Below are positions 1 through 14,275 of a DNA stretch of 64,000 nt, piece after piece. Made by a program: the position numbers and the translations under genes. The DNA is from Temnopleurus reevesii (taxonomy: Eukaryota; Echinodermata; Echinoidea; Temnopleuroida; Temnopleuridae): NCBI GenBank assembly GCA_036244855.1, contig BQKZ01000679.1, positions 46,793-110,792 of the forward strand, given 5' to 3'. The notes under the pieces are model-generated. The model had not been told where the DNA came from. It saw only the letters and a program-made list of their open reading frames with translations, and did not search any database. The stretch's first letter is position 1. Every line of letters starts with the position of its first letter.

Positions 1-2070
1 TTATAACCTTTAAATCAATTTGAAAAAAAACTAAATTCATAATATTAACAAAGTTGATGTTTAATGATAAAATCTGGGATATCAAAACATTTATTATCAA
101 GCCCATCTTTTCTGTTCTCTGCTTGATTAGCCATCAATGACACCCATGCAAGAATTTCTGAGCTTTCAAACACTGCACCATCAGTTTCCTGACCTTCGTA
201 TTATTTTTGGCCCAGTTCTCTCCTGCCTCCCATCTCAGCCCTGTGTTATGAGCCACAGAGGTCCTATTCAATTTAATTACAGCAATAGGTAGAGAAAGAT
301 GAGTGATCTTGAATGACAGATAACCAATTAATGTCAGCTGGTGGTATGTGGTGATACTAAATGGAGTCTTATGCTACTAATATGTGGGGATTGAACATGT
401 CTTCATGATCATTAGTTTCAGATAATTTAGAGCTATATTTCACCCTCACTCGAGGATGCAAAATATAAAATAAACTTTTTTTTAAAATCTTTTATCATCG
501 ATCTTCATTTCGCCTCTTAATTAGGTATGATGTAAATTATATCATTATCTGCTGACCTCTGTGAATCTATGATATTCATTCAAACACAGCTCTACAAATG
601 TATATCCATTCTCTTTTAATCCTATCTTTTACATGATGTAGAAAAGCTGTTGCAACTTGACAATATTTCAATGTTATTTTTAGGTCACTTAAAACCCTTG
701 TGCATTTTACTTCTATATTTTGATTTCACTGCCAAAAGAAAACAAACGAATATCAGTTTATTTGATTACTCGTTTCCTAATCATTTTGAAGATAGCACTG
801 TTTTAATTTTTCGAAAAGTTTCTGATGCAAATGTGAGTCAATAGCTCAAGAAAATAAGTGTTTTCATAAACTTTTACAAAATACCTCATGCATACATAAT
901 GATCAAGGATGTTTCCTTGGTAATGAAAGTCTGTAGAGGTGTGAATGTAGCCTAGGGCTGAGTAGAGAGCTGTTTGTTGAATACCGGTCTTCTTTGTCTA
1001 CTAACCCATTTTAAAATCGGTTAGCGATGATGTTGTAATGAGATTCTTTTCTTGTAACCATCTGGCTCCAGATGGCTTGTGATAAATGTAATGTGATGGC
1101 CTTCACGGTTTGCTGTATGCAAGTTGTATGCAAAATTATGGAATATGGTGAAATATTGTTTTTGAAATTAAACAGAAATATGCCAACTATTAATACTTTT
1201 GATCTAGTTATCAATTGTAAGTGCACTGGGAAATTTAAGAACTCTTAATACTTAACTTATGAATAATATTCGAGAATTACTTACTCATGTAATAAAAAAG
1301 AGAGATTGATATTGTGACAATAGAGTATTTTACATAATTAGATATATCAGCTGCCATATCTATTTTGTTTTTGCTCCTGATGTAAATAAATGTCATATTT
1401 ATTGGTAATACGTGTGCAATATAATGTTGCTTGAAGATCCAGTCTTTAACATGAAAAGAAAAGAAGAAAAAAAAACATGAATGGCATGAGGTGTCACTTC
1501 AGCATAGCATATCTCATTTTGTTTTTAAGTGTTAATGTCTTTTTATTTAAAAAAAAAATGTTTTGGTATGTGGAATACATTACAAAAAGCACTCTAGTTT
1601 TTTCATTTCAATTCACATCTTTTCTCCCGTCAGTCCCATATCATCAGCTTTTTGTCTGTAGTTTTATGAATCGATAAGTGAAAACTGGGGCAAAGCTTTT
1701 TTGTGTTGATTATATTTCCATTTGAAAGTGATATTCGCTGAAAAATTTACAGAAGAATCATGTGGATTATTTAGCTTCCATTTGCTGTGATATAAATACT
1801 GATTTGTATATTACTGTACCTTGCAGCGTTGATGGTACACATTTCAGAATACATGTTTCAGGTGCTAAGTATACTGCTGCTGACCTATTTTGTTACCAGA
1901 TATATTTGATATTTTGAGTGAAATAAAGGTATGAAACCGCAAGCTCTTGAGATATGATCCTATTCATTGAGACCACGGCAGGTTTTATTTTGGTAAAGTG
2001 ATATCTTTTGATGGCAGTTACATTGTCTTTGTTCAGAGCTTCTTTCAAAATGAAATAGATACTATATTAC
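1..2070. other. No gene recognised
   Basis: AT-rich sequence without credible exons or a recognised repeat. Short frames are random. It may be intron of the L1-family gene or intergenic DNA. Confidence 0.5.
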
Positions 2071-2304
2071 TTGACTGTGTTTTTCTCTCTCACTTGCTCT
2101 CTTTCTTTATTTCTTTCTCTTTCTCTATCTCCTTTCCTCCAACATCTCTTTCGTCTCCCCTTCTATTTCTCATTCTCCCTCTCTCTCTCTCTATCTCTTT
2201 CCCCTCTCTCTTATTCCCATTTACCTCCCACTCCCATCCCTCCATTTATTACTCTCTCGCTCTCTCTCTATCTTTCCCTCTTTTTCTATCTTCCTCATTC
2301 CTAA
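2071..2304. repeat. Pyrimidine (CT-rich) low-complexity tract
   Basis: TCTC-, TTTC- and CCTC-type sequence continues for over 200 bases. The frames it opens are Ser/Leu/Phe-rich and are not proteins. Confidence 0.9.
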
Positions 2305-3099
2305 TTGTTTTTGTTTTTTCATTCCAATCCTTAAATAAGTGATCAATATTGCTCAATAGAGCATCTCCAGGAAGTCCTATTGTTTTATCGTTTCCTTTTT
2401 AGAGGAAAAAATGTTATAATGAACCCAGAAGCATTGAAGTTATATTGAAAACTAATTTCAAAGAAAGCTTTCAATTTAAAATATAATCATAGATATAATC
2501 GTTTACGCAGATTCAGGTATTAAATTAAAAGTGATGTTTACCTGACAAACCTATAATCTATATAGAACAGGATGGAATTTTGCCTATTTCATAAAGACAT
2601 CCTATATAAAAACAAGGATGAACCAAATCAATATGTGAGTCATTGTGAAGCAATTTTGCACAACAATGCTAGGAACAACCATTGCTGGCCAAGCATTTTG
2701 ACATCGAGAGATCAATAGGGATTTTTAATGAGGGAAAAGCTTGTTTGCATTACCATATCCTCTGCTTCGGAACTGAACTTGGTCAGAAAATTGTATGAGC
2801 AATATTGATTATCAGACTCTGAAGCAGTAAGTAGATATATTGTGGGAGGGAGAGGGGGATTGTTTCTTTATGTGTATACAAGCATCTAGACGTTCTGTAC
2901 AATGGTATAAGTGATGCTCGTGCCCTTGCTATCATAAGTTGTATCTACTGGAGTATACATGCATACCACCAACACCACTACCACTAGGAGGAATCCCTTT
3001 TATGTGCTCAGCTGGTCTCACCTATACTCACAATCATTGTCAATGCAAACGCTCATCATCAACAACGACTGGCATAGTGATTGCCTCCACCACCACACT

Positions 3100-3175
3100 C
3101 ACCCACACTCCCACACACACACACACTCTCTCTCTCTCTCACCCTCGCTCACTTGCCCTCCCTCGCTCACTCACT
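3100..3175. repeat. (CA)n followed by (CT)n
   Basis: CACACACACAC changes directly to CTCTCTCTCTC, then decays into CTCG-type repeats (CTCGCTCAC, CCCTCGCTCAC). A similar compound CT/CA repeat is at 3981-4045. Confidence 0.9.
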
Positions 3176-3980
3176 CATAACCACTCGCCAGTCGTCGCCT
3201 GCAGTCACTCCTTCGCTCCAGCACACCGATCTCTATTGTGTTACTCGCCGGCTCTACATAAATATATATATGATATCGATATATATGTGTCATGATAGCT
3301 CATATTGAGATCTGCCAGTGTGTGATGCACTGATATCAAAGGGATCTCCGTGGTATTTACGAGTGGCTGCTTTCTGGAGACTGAATTGGCACAGAATGTG
3401 CCACTAAACTAATTGCATATCTGGAGTTTTCAATATCTGGGGAGTTACCTACATGTTTGCTTCTCTGGTCAGTGGATTGTATATTGTTCAGGATTTATCC
3501 GTTGTAAACATGCATTCAACCTGCTGAGGGATACATCTACTTTTCGCTATCATCAGTATACCACATCGTTTGGGCAGAGTGGAGGATAATATTATCAGTT
3601 TCTGAGTGACCTGTCCTATTTTGAAGTCTTTTTGTCAGTCAATATCGGCCAGCCAGCCAATATATTGAAGAGTGGGCATACGGAACTGCCCGGGATCATT
3701 AATTTTTCCGCCTTACAAGCGCTACATCTCGTTTGCAACGAGGTAAGTTGCTCAATATTGGCTGCAAGGTACTTTAGATGGTCCCGAAACGAGCATTTAA
3801 TAGTATCCTCACTTCATTGAAGCTATATTGCCTACGAGGTGTCTCATATAGTATCAACTCTCTATCTCACTCTCTTTACCTATTTTCCTTTTTTTTTGTC
3901 TCATATACTTGCTGTGTGCTTATCTATTCATACCTTCTGTTTATCCATCTCACACTTCTCCTTTTTCTAATACATATTTT

Positions 3981-4045
3981 TTCTTGCTCTCTCTCTCTCT
4001 TAACACACACACACACACACGCACATACACACACAAACAAATATA
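3981..4045. repeat. Compound (CT)n/(CA)n microsatellite
   Basis: A CTCTCTCTCTC run followed by ACACACACACAC, in the opposite order to the array at 3100-3175. Confidence 0.9.
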
Positions 4046-4249
4046 CATTCACTTACAGTACCCTCCCCCTCTCTATCTCCTCCTCCTCCTCCTTTTCACC
4101 CTTCAACTTCAAGTTTACAGTTCTGTTCAGGAGAATACAACCTTTTTCGCTGAAGAGTATACATGTAGGCTTAAGAAGCTTAGTTCACATTGTAAATATG
4201 CTTTGCAAATCTTGTAATTAGTGATACCACTGACAAGACCATTTAAAAC

Positions 4250-6120
4250 TTCTTAACACCTGCGTCTCTCCCTTACTTTCCCTTGCTTGATCTGTGATAC
4301 ATGCTGTTGGAGAAAGGAATGTAAGATGCTGTGATAAGAGATGAGATAGGGCTCTGGTTAATGTCAGAGGTAAAAATCATTGTCATCCAAGCACTATCTG
4401 ACTGACTCTTCATCTGTCCTCATGCAATAGAATACCAGAACAAGACTCATACAGATCGATATGGTTCAAATTATTATGATCTAGTTCAGTGTTAGATAAA
4501 ATCTCTATTTGAGTGGTTCAGATTTGTTTGATATTGTACATCTTCAAGTCATGTACAAGTAAACTTTAATTGGAGCAGTATGATTTCAGAGTAGATATGA
4601 TTGTAAGACTATGTATAATGTATAGGTTTGGGGTATAGACTAGCTCACTGCAGCACAATCAAATCTTTCATCGTCACACCCACTCCTCCCCTTCCCCAAA
4701 TGCCTTCTGATCAGGTGATCCATTGGAACAAAAATCAATCAAGATATATCATTGAATCTCTCATTCTCCCTTTTCCAATTTACATATTATTGTGGTTCAA
4801 CACTTGATAACAGTCAAAACCTCAGACAATCTCTCTGCCATTCCTCTAGGAGCAAATCATAATTTCGGTGATTATGCTGGTATGCAAATTTAGATTTGTT
4901 TTTGCTACCCTACAAAGTTATAATTTTATACATGACGGTAGGAGTAAACACATTTTCTTTTCATACATGAAGTCAGAGCGAACCCACGTAGCGCTTTTGT
5001 ACCAATGCTCCCCTCTAGGTATCGGTATCAGACTGACAATGATAATATTTGCACAGTCAAGTCTTTGAATGCCCTGTATTATTCTAATTGAAGGGAGTGC
5101 AGGGTCACATATAAAACTTTTAACCCAATTTGTAAAGATTTTGCTCTTGCGTGAAATAAGCTTAGGCTTCCCCCGTTCTACACCAATGTACCAATGCATT
5201 TATGTTGACTTTAAAATGGTGTATATTTCTTCTAATGTTAGGGACATTGTATATCAGATAAAAGATAGATAGATATTAGCAAAGTTAGCCAAAATTCAAA
5301 GAGCTGGATGAATGGTTTCATTTTGAGTGCACCATTGTCGTACAAAGTTTAAGGCGCAATTAAGCATTGTTGATCAGTAGAATATTTTATCATAATCATT
5401 ATTTGCAAGATATGCATAATAAAACAAAAAAGTTTAAATAATTAAGGTTTTCAAGATTGCCTTGAAAAATGTAATAAGGTGATATGTGTTCTGAGATTCT
5501 GTTCATTTTTAAGCTTGCTGCAAATATCATCATAAAATGGATAATATTTGAAGAGAAAAAATAGGGCATGGTCCTACATACATCTCATTTTTAATATATT
5601 TCCCTTCTTTTTTCTTCTTTTTTTTAAACTTTCGCCTACTTCTGTCTTATTATAGAAGACATGAAAGGATATATTTCTTGATGTTTCATGTTCTTCGCTT
5701 CCTCTACCTAAGACACTTATATTCCTGAGATGTAGGACTGAGTAAACATAGGAAGTGGTGTTACTTGGAATCGGATGTAGAAAGAGAGCCGCACTTTTTC
5801 TAGACGTGTGACTGTATTGATTCCAATACGAGAGGCTCTGTCTATACTCTTAGCATGCATATTCAAGAGCTATAGATTATAAACCAAAAATAATATTGAT
5901 ACAGAGATATTATTCTTCTTTCTGGTTTTTGGCTGTAGTATTACTATTTGATGTAAAATGACACACTTCAATATTTGAACATGGCTGTGTGTAAATAGCT
6001 TTGAACTTGTTCGTCAGTGCGAGAAGAAATATTTGTCTCTTTTCTAATATTGGCATACAAAATTTCAATTATCCTGCTAGCCAGCAATTCAAATGGAGGA
6101 AAATGAATTCATTTTTTAAA
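4250..6120. other. No gene recognised
   Basis: AT-rich DNA without matched splice signals around open frames, and without clear repeats. Confidence 0.5.
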
Positions 6121-6123
6121 ATA

Positions 6124-6410
6124 TGGATAAGTGGTTTAGTGGTTCTGAATCTTGCCTCTCAATTAGAGAGTTGGCAGGTCAAATTCCACCCATGGTGTTG
6201 ATTTCCTTCATAAAGAAATTTATCCACAATTTGCGGCACTTGACCCAGGTGAAAATGGGTGCCTGGCAGGAATTTGTTCCTTGAAATGTGTGAGTGCCTG
6301 AATGGCTAGCTCGGAGGTTATAGACAGGCTAATGATAAGATACCTAGTATTAAGCGCAGTATAATGGTTGTTCTATGAAAATAGACTTATTGTTATTATC
6401 ATTATTATTT
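6124..6410 (+). mobile_element. tRNA-derived SINE, copy A
   Basis: The head contains a pol III A-box-like GTGGTTTAGTGG and a decayed B box (GGCAGGTCAAATTCC). The body reads ...TTCCTTCATAAAGAAATTTATCCAC...TTGACCCAGGTGAA...GTGCCTGGCAGGAATTTGTTCCTTG. The tail has AAGCGCAGTATAA and then ATT-rich sequence. The same order is found at 9527-9795 and, on the minus strand, at 36795-37095. Confidence 0.75.
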
Positions 6411-9400
6411 AAGCAGCATGTTTGAATATAAGCATGCATAGACACCAATTCAGTGCTTATACTTACAATTGGAAAACACTTGCTTGTGATATGCACAGGA
6501 GAATGCTGGCAGCTGCCATTCTAAATGCAAGACAGTGTGCAATTTTAGATTTCATTGATTTATACCGAGAGCTCCTCAGATGTGTGAAGAGATCGCTTGA
6601 AAAATAGCAGCTGTATTTAATCTTTAATACAGACATGGTGATCAAGTTATATAGATAAACTGTGAACGATGGTAAAGTGTATGCTGTGATATAGTGCTCC
6701 CATATTTTATAAATATAGAAAGGTGATTCCTTTTGCAGTGAATCTTATTTCTGCAAATGGCTTGCTTTTAGATATATTTACAGCAGAGCATTTTGTTGAA
6801 AATGTGACATGAAAATAAAATTTCTTGAAAAATTTTGTAGATTATGTTGTCCTAGCTAAATAATTGATCAAACTTGAGAAAGGAAAACAAAAACAAACTG
6901 CTTAAATTGTCCTTTTAAATTCCTATAAGAATGATATTCGTACACAAATAAAGCATTTTTAAGCAAAAAGTAGGCCGCAAAACGAATCTGAAAAATTGAA
7001 TGTGATGTCAGTAAACAGCACCAATGATGCCAAATGTTTTGAGGAGAATGCGGGAAGGATTAAAGGAAAATCAAAAGTAATGATAAAGAAAAGAAACTCA
7101 GGATCAAATCAATCACTAGATTAAAGGTCTGCATGAGAATCTGTGGGCTGTCAAAATATGTAGGAACACCAAAGCAGATACACTTGGTCATTCAAACTTC
7201 TAAAAATCAACTTTGACCAAGGCAGTCTTCACCGAGTTCCATGGAGAAAAACAAATTTTTAGACTCCATGCAAGCTTAAAATGGCTGAAAACGGTCGACC
7301 AAATTGAGATGGATTTAAATGGATGGTGCTGCTTAGCTCCCTGTTTAGGCCTGTCTTTCAGCATCGCTGTAGAGTGTTTCATGATGATGAATAGAGGACA
7401 GACGTTAGATGACGTTGAGGTTGGACCCACATCGCTATACTCTAGGGATGGTCTTACTCTGGCTGCTGGACGATGATGTTTGCTTTCACTTCCATATTCA
7501 GGAATTATTGATCACAGACTCGGATGTAGATCTATGAATATTGTTTACTCAAAAGGACTGGTTATCCTTGATGTATAATATGCATGAATGGTAATAGGCT
7601 GATTTATATCCCAAGTTTAAGGATTATTAGGTAAATGTTATCTTCTTGTGGTGTATATTATTAATATATAGAGAAATTTTCAGTGAGAAAGACTCATATT
7701 GCTTTCGAGTTGCGATATGATGTTAGCGATTAATTGTGACGGGCGTACTCTATGTGACCTTAAAAACTGCATGCATTTTAATTTTGTTTTCAAGTGAGGA
7801 TGCAAACAAGCGAAGTGCGTAGTGAATGTAGAGCACAGAAGCTTTTATCATCAAAGATCGCGATTGATGCTGTTGAGTTGAAAATGAAGAGTTGACTGGC
7901 TTGCGCTGATGAATATTTCATCAGTGAACGATGCTTTGTTAAAATTGATTCTGTGAACAATGATGAGCAGGTTCTGCTCAATACATTGATTTTAACAAGA
8001 CCTTCAGTGATATTTGCAACGAAAAATGTGGTTGTTTTTTTAATGCTTCACATTTGCCATCATTTTCTTGCAGATAAAGTGATAATGAATAAATTACCTT
8101 CATATGAGTATATGGGATGTGATGATGTAAATCACCAAGTCATTAAGTCATCATTTGCATCACATGCTTCCAGCTGACTGAATTTGAGCCATTTACCTCC
8201 AATATATGTAAAACACATGCATAAACTACACAGGCTTTACACGTACCTGATGTTCTGTGCCCAATAAACGAAGGAGTCCCAGCGGCACCGATATAGATCA
8301 TTTGAATCGCCACGGCAACACTCGATGCCTTTGACTGAATCTCCAAACCCCATGCTATTTTAATTAAGTTTTAATGTTATGTATGTTATGCATACCGTAT
8401 TTAGTATAATTTGATGATATTGATATTAAATTTTCCATAATTTTCAGTGGCTTTTACAGGTCCTTTATATCACACTCTCCCTTTAACTGCCCATGAGGCT
8501 ATGCAGTGAACTTGTGTTTACCGTTTGCACTTTTGCCTCAAACCAGCGACCCACACGAAGAAGTATTTACATCTACTTTAGTAGAAGAAAGGATACACTT
8601 AAGTAGAGTATTGCAGATTATTTTGTAGATCACTTGGTATTGGTTACCATATTCTTCTTGTATTGAAGTAGGAAACAGGCTTCTTGGGTTTCCAGTATGT
8701 CCACATCTTCAGTAGAAAGCATAATCGCTTTGATTCAAAACCTCGGCTGGACTTTGCTAAATTACTTTAGTGTAGAATCAGCCTGTTGTAGTAATCACAT
8801 TTTGAACTCTGAATACAGCAATAGATTAATTCTGTTGATTTCTGCAGACATACATTCTATTACAAATTTAACGCCCAGAATGTTCAAGCATTTTTTTTTG
8901 TCATTGTTGAACCCTGAATATCCCAAGATATCTCTGTTTAGCCTTTAATAGAATTAAGTGTTTTATGCTCTTTCCCGTCATTCTTGGATTTTATCTTGTA
9001 CAGCTCTCATTGGATAAAGCTTTTATCACTTCAATCCATCCGATCAATCTCACTCACATTCCCATACCCTCTCTCAACATCTCTCCTCTTCTCTTCTCTC
9101 TCATCTCTCCTTGATTCCTTTATCCCATATTAAATGACATTAAGATTGTCTATGACATTGTTGATTAGTGACTACATAACACCTTCCTCCTCCTAATCCT
9201 CTCTATAAGAGGGATACCATTACACATCACAAACGTGGAGTATCCTTTGCCGCCATGAAGGCAAGTATCCAAGCTAAAGGTCACAGGTCAAGTCTCGGCA
9301 TCAATGAGGCAAAACGAGACGCTTGAGACAACATTTCGTAGAGGACACTCCAAGAACGTGATAGCGGGGACTCTCATATTTTTGAGCCGGCAGATTGCAT

Positions 9401-9526
9401 CTTGTTCGTACTGCCATGCTAAAGAGCTAATTACATGATGAATAGGCGATGTGAAGAGTGTTAACACTGCTGTATCCTTGATGGATTGTCATATGATTAG
9501 AGCTAAAAAATGGATCCCTTAAGAGG
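6411..9526. other. No gene recognised; one stretch open on both strands
   Basis: Mostly AT-rich. The segment 7200-7476 is less AT-rich and open on both strands (about 87 codons on +, 76 on -), but shows no family motif and no matched splice pair. 9225-9430 is also more GC-rich, without a usable frame. Confidence 0.45.
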
Positions 9527-9795
9527 CACATGGAAGTAGCATGGTGTAGTGGTTCTAACCTTGGCCTTCCAACTAGAAGGTCGCTGGTTCGAATCCCACC
9601 CATGACGTTAATTTGCTTCAGCAAGAAATGTATCTACACTATCCTGCACTCAACCCAGGTGAACATTGGTACATTGGCAGAAAAAAATATTCCTTAGAAT
9701 GCTTGAGCATTACGTGGCTGGCTCTACAGTCATAGCCAGGGTAATAATATCGTACCTACTATCAACCCAGTAGAGAATATGTATATAATGATTGC
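9527..9795 (+). mobile_element. tRNA-derived SINE, copy B
   Basis: This copy has the best-preserved internal promoter of the three: an A-box-like TGGTGTAGTGG (9543 onward) and a B box GGTTCGAATCCC. The downstream body (TTGCTTCAGCAAGAAATGTATC, CAACCCAGGTGAA, TATTCCTTAG) matches the other copies. The head folds like a tRNA anticodon arm (CCTTC/GAAGG). It is a retroposon rather than a tRNA gene, because the acceptor stem is poor and a conserved non-tRNA body follows. Confidence 0.8.
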
Positions 9796-10703
9796 ACTAA
9801 ATGGACAAATCATTATGGTTTGTATGAAGCTGTGTCTAAATTGAACAATTTGCAGTTAAAGGCTGTTCGGTGTTCCAATGTAGTTGTTCGCTAATAGATG
9901 TGCGGAACGTTTTAACCTTCATCACTATAAATACGGCGGCCTGATTATTACACTACATTGCTTTGATTAATGGCTCTCGAGGAGCTGAAACTGAGCATAG
10001 CTTTGTAGATAATTTAGAGAAGTGCATGTAATCTATGCTACATCTTAGCTGATTAGAGATCATCTGCACACAGTGCCCAGAAATATTAGCTGTGGAGTGT
10101 GTGCTAGACTCCAATATGCATGCCTGACAGTCGTTTGTTATGACACAACCATATTATGATGACGATGACCGCGGGCAGACATATTGGATGACTTGGGTGT
10201 GTGTGCGTGTGTCTGTATGAGGTGCCGATGCATGGCAATGGACGGAGCCTGAATAGCTCAGCTTGGGGCATGCAAACAATTGAATGCTATAAAACGGCAT
10301 CAGATTTCAAACACCGTTACACCAGTTTGGAGTATGGATCTTGGAATTTTCCCTGGGGACTAAATCTTCCTGCTCATCCTCCCTCATCCATTCACTGCAC
10401 CCTTGTACGTGTCCTTCCAAAAACCCTTTAGCCAAGATTACAGGACGAAAGCAATTTCCTGTTACACAACAAACCTGGTTTCAAGAATCTCTTCATTCCA
10501 ATATGGGTTTGATGTGTACTATCATTTCATTAATAGGTTTCTCACTTTATCTCCGGGTTTGAATAAGCAGAATGAAAAATTCTCTTTTGCTGTCCAGCAG
10601 ATGGCTAGGTGTAAAATTGCTCATAGGCCAAATTAACATATCCTTCATTGGACACTTTTTATGGAGTCCATATGAATCACCTTGTTACAATTTTGTTACA
10701 ATT

Positions 10704-11390
10704 TTGTTGTTTAGAAGCTCAATCACTATTTTGTTCTCACTTATTCCACAAAACCTTCCGATATTTATAATTTAAGAGTCTTTTGATGCAGTCAGTAATC
10801 ATTGTGCACCATCACAAACGATCATGCAAAGACAAATTGCTATGAGCAGAGAGCAGAGTAATTAGGTAATGACCCATTTATAGCAGCTATCATTTGAGAT
10901 GAAACGATAATATTCTTGTTCATTTTTGTAACATGAGCTGAACATTTATAATCAGTGAATCATAGCGTGTGATTTTAGCAATCTGTCTCGCCAACGAGCC
11001 TTTTCAGGAACACTCTCTAATCGGGTGTTTTGTCTCGTCATGGGGTATTGTTGTTGTTTAGAAGTTCAGTCACTTTTCTGTTCTCACTTATTACATTAAA
11101 CCTTACAATACTCATAACTTCAGACTTTATTGATGCAGTCAGTAAACACTGTGCATCATCACAAACGATCATGCAAAGCCAAATTGCTATCAGCAGAATG
11201 ATTAGGTTATGACCCATTTTTGGCAGCTATCATTTGAGGTGAAACGATAATATTCGTGTTCATGCTTGTAACATGAGCTGAACATTTATAATCAGTGAAT
11301 CACAGCGTGTGATTTTAGCAATCTGTCTCGCCAACGAGCCTTTTCAGGAACACTCTCTAATCGGGTGTTTTGTCTCATCAGGAGGTATTG
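10704..11390. repeat. Two-copy tandem duplication, unit of about 345 bp
   Basis: 10704-11050 and 11051-11390 align along their full length, from TTGTTGTTTAGAAG(C/T)TCA to TGTCTC(G/A)TCA..GGTATTG. Both contain CACAAACGATCATGCAAAG and GCAATCTGTCTCGCCAACGAGCC. Differences are scattered substitutions and short indels. No coding potential is evident. Confidence 0.9.
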
Positions 11391-12272
11391 TGTGGCCAGA
11401 TGGAATGACTATGATACCAATTTGGAGCTGATATGAGATATTTGCTTTGTTCTAATTCCTGTCTCTTCTTTGTCTCTGAAATGTCAACATATCATTGTGC
11501 TAAGAAAGCTTTGTTTGCTTGCTTGATTAGAGCATTTGCTATTGGTTTGATCTTTAAGCACTTGCAAATGTGTCATTTGTATGAAGAGTACATCTAAATC
11601 AATTAGAGTAAACGTGTTCAAAATATTTGATATTCAGTATTTGGCATAGTTTTCTTGTTTAAATGAATTAAAGTTTTTCATTTCATTGTTGATGCAAATT
11701 CTAAAAAAGAACCAAGTACTGAAAACTAGAAACTAACTAAGAATCAACAGTGTTTTTTCTCACCCCCTCCCCCCAAAAAAATATTTAAACAACAATGATA
11801 AGTATAACAAAATATGAAATATAACATATTAATATCATAGGTTCCCTAATTTTCCAGATTTTTTTTCTTTCCATTTTTAAGAGGTTAGCAGAAAATTAGG
11901 TATAATTTGGGCAATTCAGCAATCAGCCAGAGATTTTACCCCAAAATATTAGGGATCTTTGTGATAAGTTGTCTTAGTATTGTACGCTATCTTATGCTGA
12001 TGTGAAACTAGTGCAAGTTCGAACTTGATTAACTATTTTAGGGTAACTATTATAGATTTTTTTTAAATGCTTTCTTACTAAGGGTCAAAGGTTTAAAAAT
12101 ATGTTAGGTCTTAAGACTTTGGAGCGTTTACACCTTACACTTAAATACACTTGTCTGAATGTAGCCAATGCTTCTCTTATTTTTACCAGTTTTACCAAAA
12201 ATGAATGGAATCTTTATACAAAGAAATCAAAATTACTTTGAAAATGAGGTACAGAATTGTGTCAACTTTAAT

Positions 12273-12333
12273 TGAACCAACAACATTCTTCCATGTAACT
12301 GCAATGGAACCAACAACATTCCTCCATGTAACG
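12273..12333. repeat. 30-bp direct repeat, two copies
   Basis: GAACCAACAACATTC(T/C)TCCA followed by TGTAAC occurs twice in a row with two spacer bases. It is a simple local slippage-type duplication. Confidence 0.85.
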
Positions 12334-14275
12334 ATTACTTCCTGAAAAACAAAAGAGGAAATGACAAACAAATATCACACCTTGGATTGATATGTGTTTG
12401 TTTATATGCATTGACATGCTACATGAATGCTTATCTGTATGGATCAGAAAGCAAATAAAGTGCATGTAAACCTATCCAGAGCATGAGGGACCGCTGAAAC
12501 CCTAACCCTAGCGCCTCATCCCCGTGGTATGCATGGTATGGCCTAGGAATCGAAGCTCTCTGCCGATGCAGAGGGCTTAGGAGCGAGGGGGAATGATGAG
12601 GTACAATATAGATATATGTATAGTTCATATTGTGTATATTTAGATTCAATGATATAGATAACCAGATACTTGGCCCATAGGAAAGCTTTGGTGTAGAGCT
12701 GTGGATCCAATATGAACTAGATTTTAAATTGCACTATATGTTACAAATAATAGTATGTTTTAGGTGCCAGCAGGGATGTGGAAACAAAAGGTGTAAGGAT
12801 AATAACTGTTCTGTCAAGTCTTGTTTCCAAGGTGGCAAAGGGTTTAAAGAATCACATAAATACAAACAATTCCATTTCTTCTAGATTATCTTATTTTATA
12901 CAACCATTTAATAGGTGATAACAAAAAGCTTATTGAAATTTTCAGAAAAAGTAGGGTAATTTCAAATGTCTATTGCCAAGTTATGTCACAAATGAATTCT
13001 TTATTGATTGTAAGTCCTTTTCCAGAAAATTAATATCATTGTGACTAAAAAAAATCAATAATTCAGTCGATATCAATAGCCTTGTTAGATTTTTTTTTTG
13101 TCAGAGAAAGTAGGGTAATTGAAAATTGCAATAACTACTTCAACTATACAGTATCATTGTACTGGTTGGATCAAAGTAATGTAATTGGAATTCAGAGGGT
13201 ATAAGAAACATTGCAATTTTCTTAATCCTCCAATTTCTATCCATGTATATACTGATTAAACAGACCCAGGTCTCTGGTGACCACTATTCATAATGCATCT
13301 CGATCTATCTCTCCATTATTGAGTAGAATCTTATATTATCCCATGTTTATCCCAAACACGAGCTGTACACAGTGTTCTTGGTTAAGTAATTGCCTCATCA
13401 AACACCAACATGCATCAATACTCGGTCCACATGACAGGATTCAGGTATTACTTACCTTTAATTGCTTCTATAACAGGAAGATGTTACATGGTTTAATAAA
13501 GAATACTAATTGTGGCCTTACGAGAATTCTTTTTAAAAGTGTGTATGAAAAAAATAAATTATTGATACTGGAAATGCCCTTTGCTATTGTACAACAAATG
13601 AACAGTGTAATGATTCGATATTGAGGCATGCTAAGAATAAAACTTCAGGTTTTTTAAGTTCTATGATTCAGTATTTAAATTTCTTCCTGGTTCTATACAA
13701 CATTAGTGTAATACCATTAAAATTGAAGTCAGGCACGTAACCTGGATTGCACTTGAGCAGGGGTGAAATTGTTAAAAACGAATTTTCAAACAAACAAATT
13801 GTATTAAAAAAAGAGAAAATCTTGGAAAATTACGCCAACAAATTTTCAAGCTGAAACAAACCCTCACTTATTTTTTTTTGTCTCTCTTTCTTCTGACTTT
13901 ATTGTTTTTGTTAACAAATTTTAAGGGGGCACCCACATCCTCCGCCCCCCTAGGTACACGACCAATAACATGGTGTATGTCCAGATATCTCCCATTGGCT
14001 AAATTTTTATTCTCAGTTGATGTTGACACAAAACATTATACCTGGTAATATATGTACAGAGCAACAGTGCCCCCATTTCATCTGATTGGCTACTGCCCAT
14101 CCCATACATCACTGTATTCATTAAGTGTATCATCCTGCCATTAATTACGCTCAAAATAGGATCTAATCCGGTTGAAATCCACGTCTTTTGTTTGACATGA
14201 TGCCTTAAATCAGCCGTCTCATTACGTGATAATATGGCGTTGTTTTTCACTTGGAGTTATTGATGGTCCTGGGCT

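Noticed and set aside
9540..9612. Functional tRNA gene
   Set aside because: A and B boxes are present but the acceptor stem does not pair well and a shared non-tRNA body follows in three copies; it is a SINE head.
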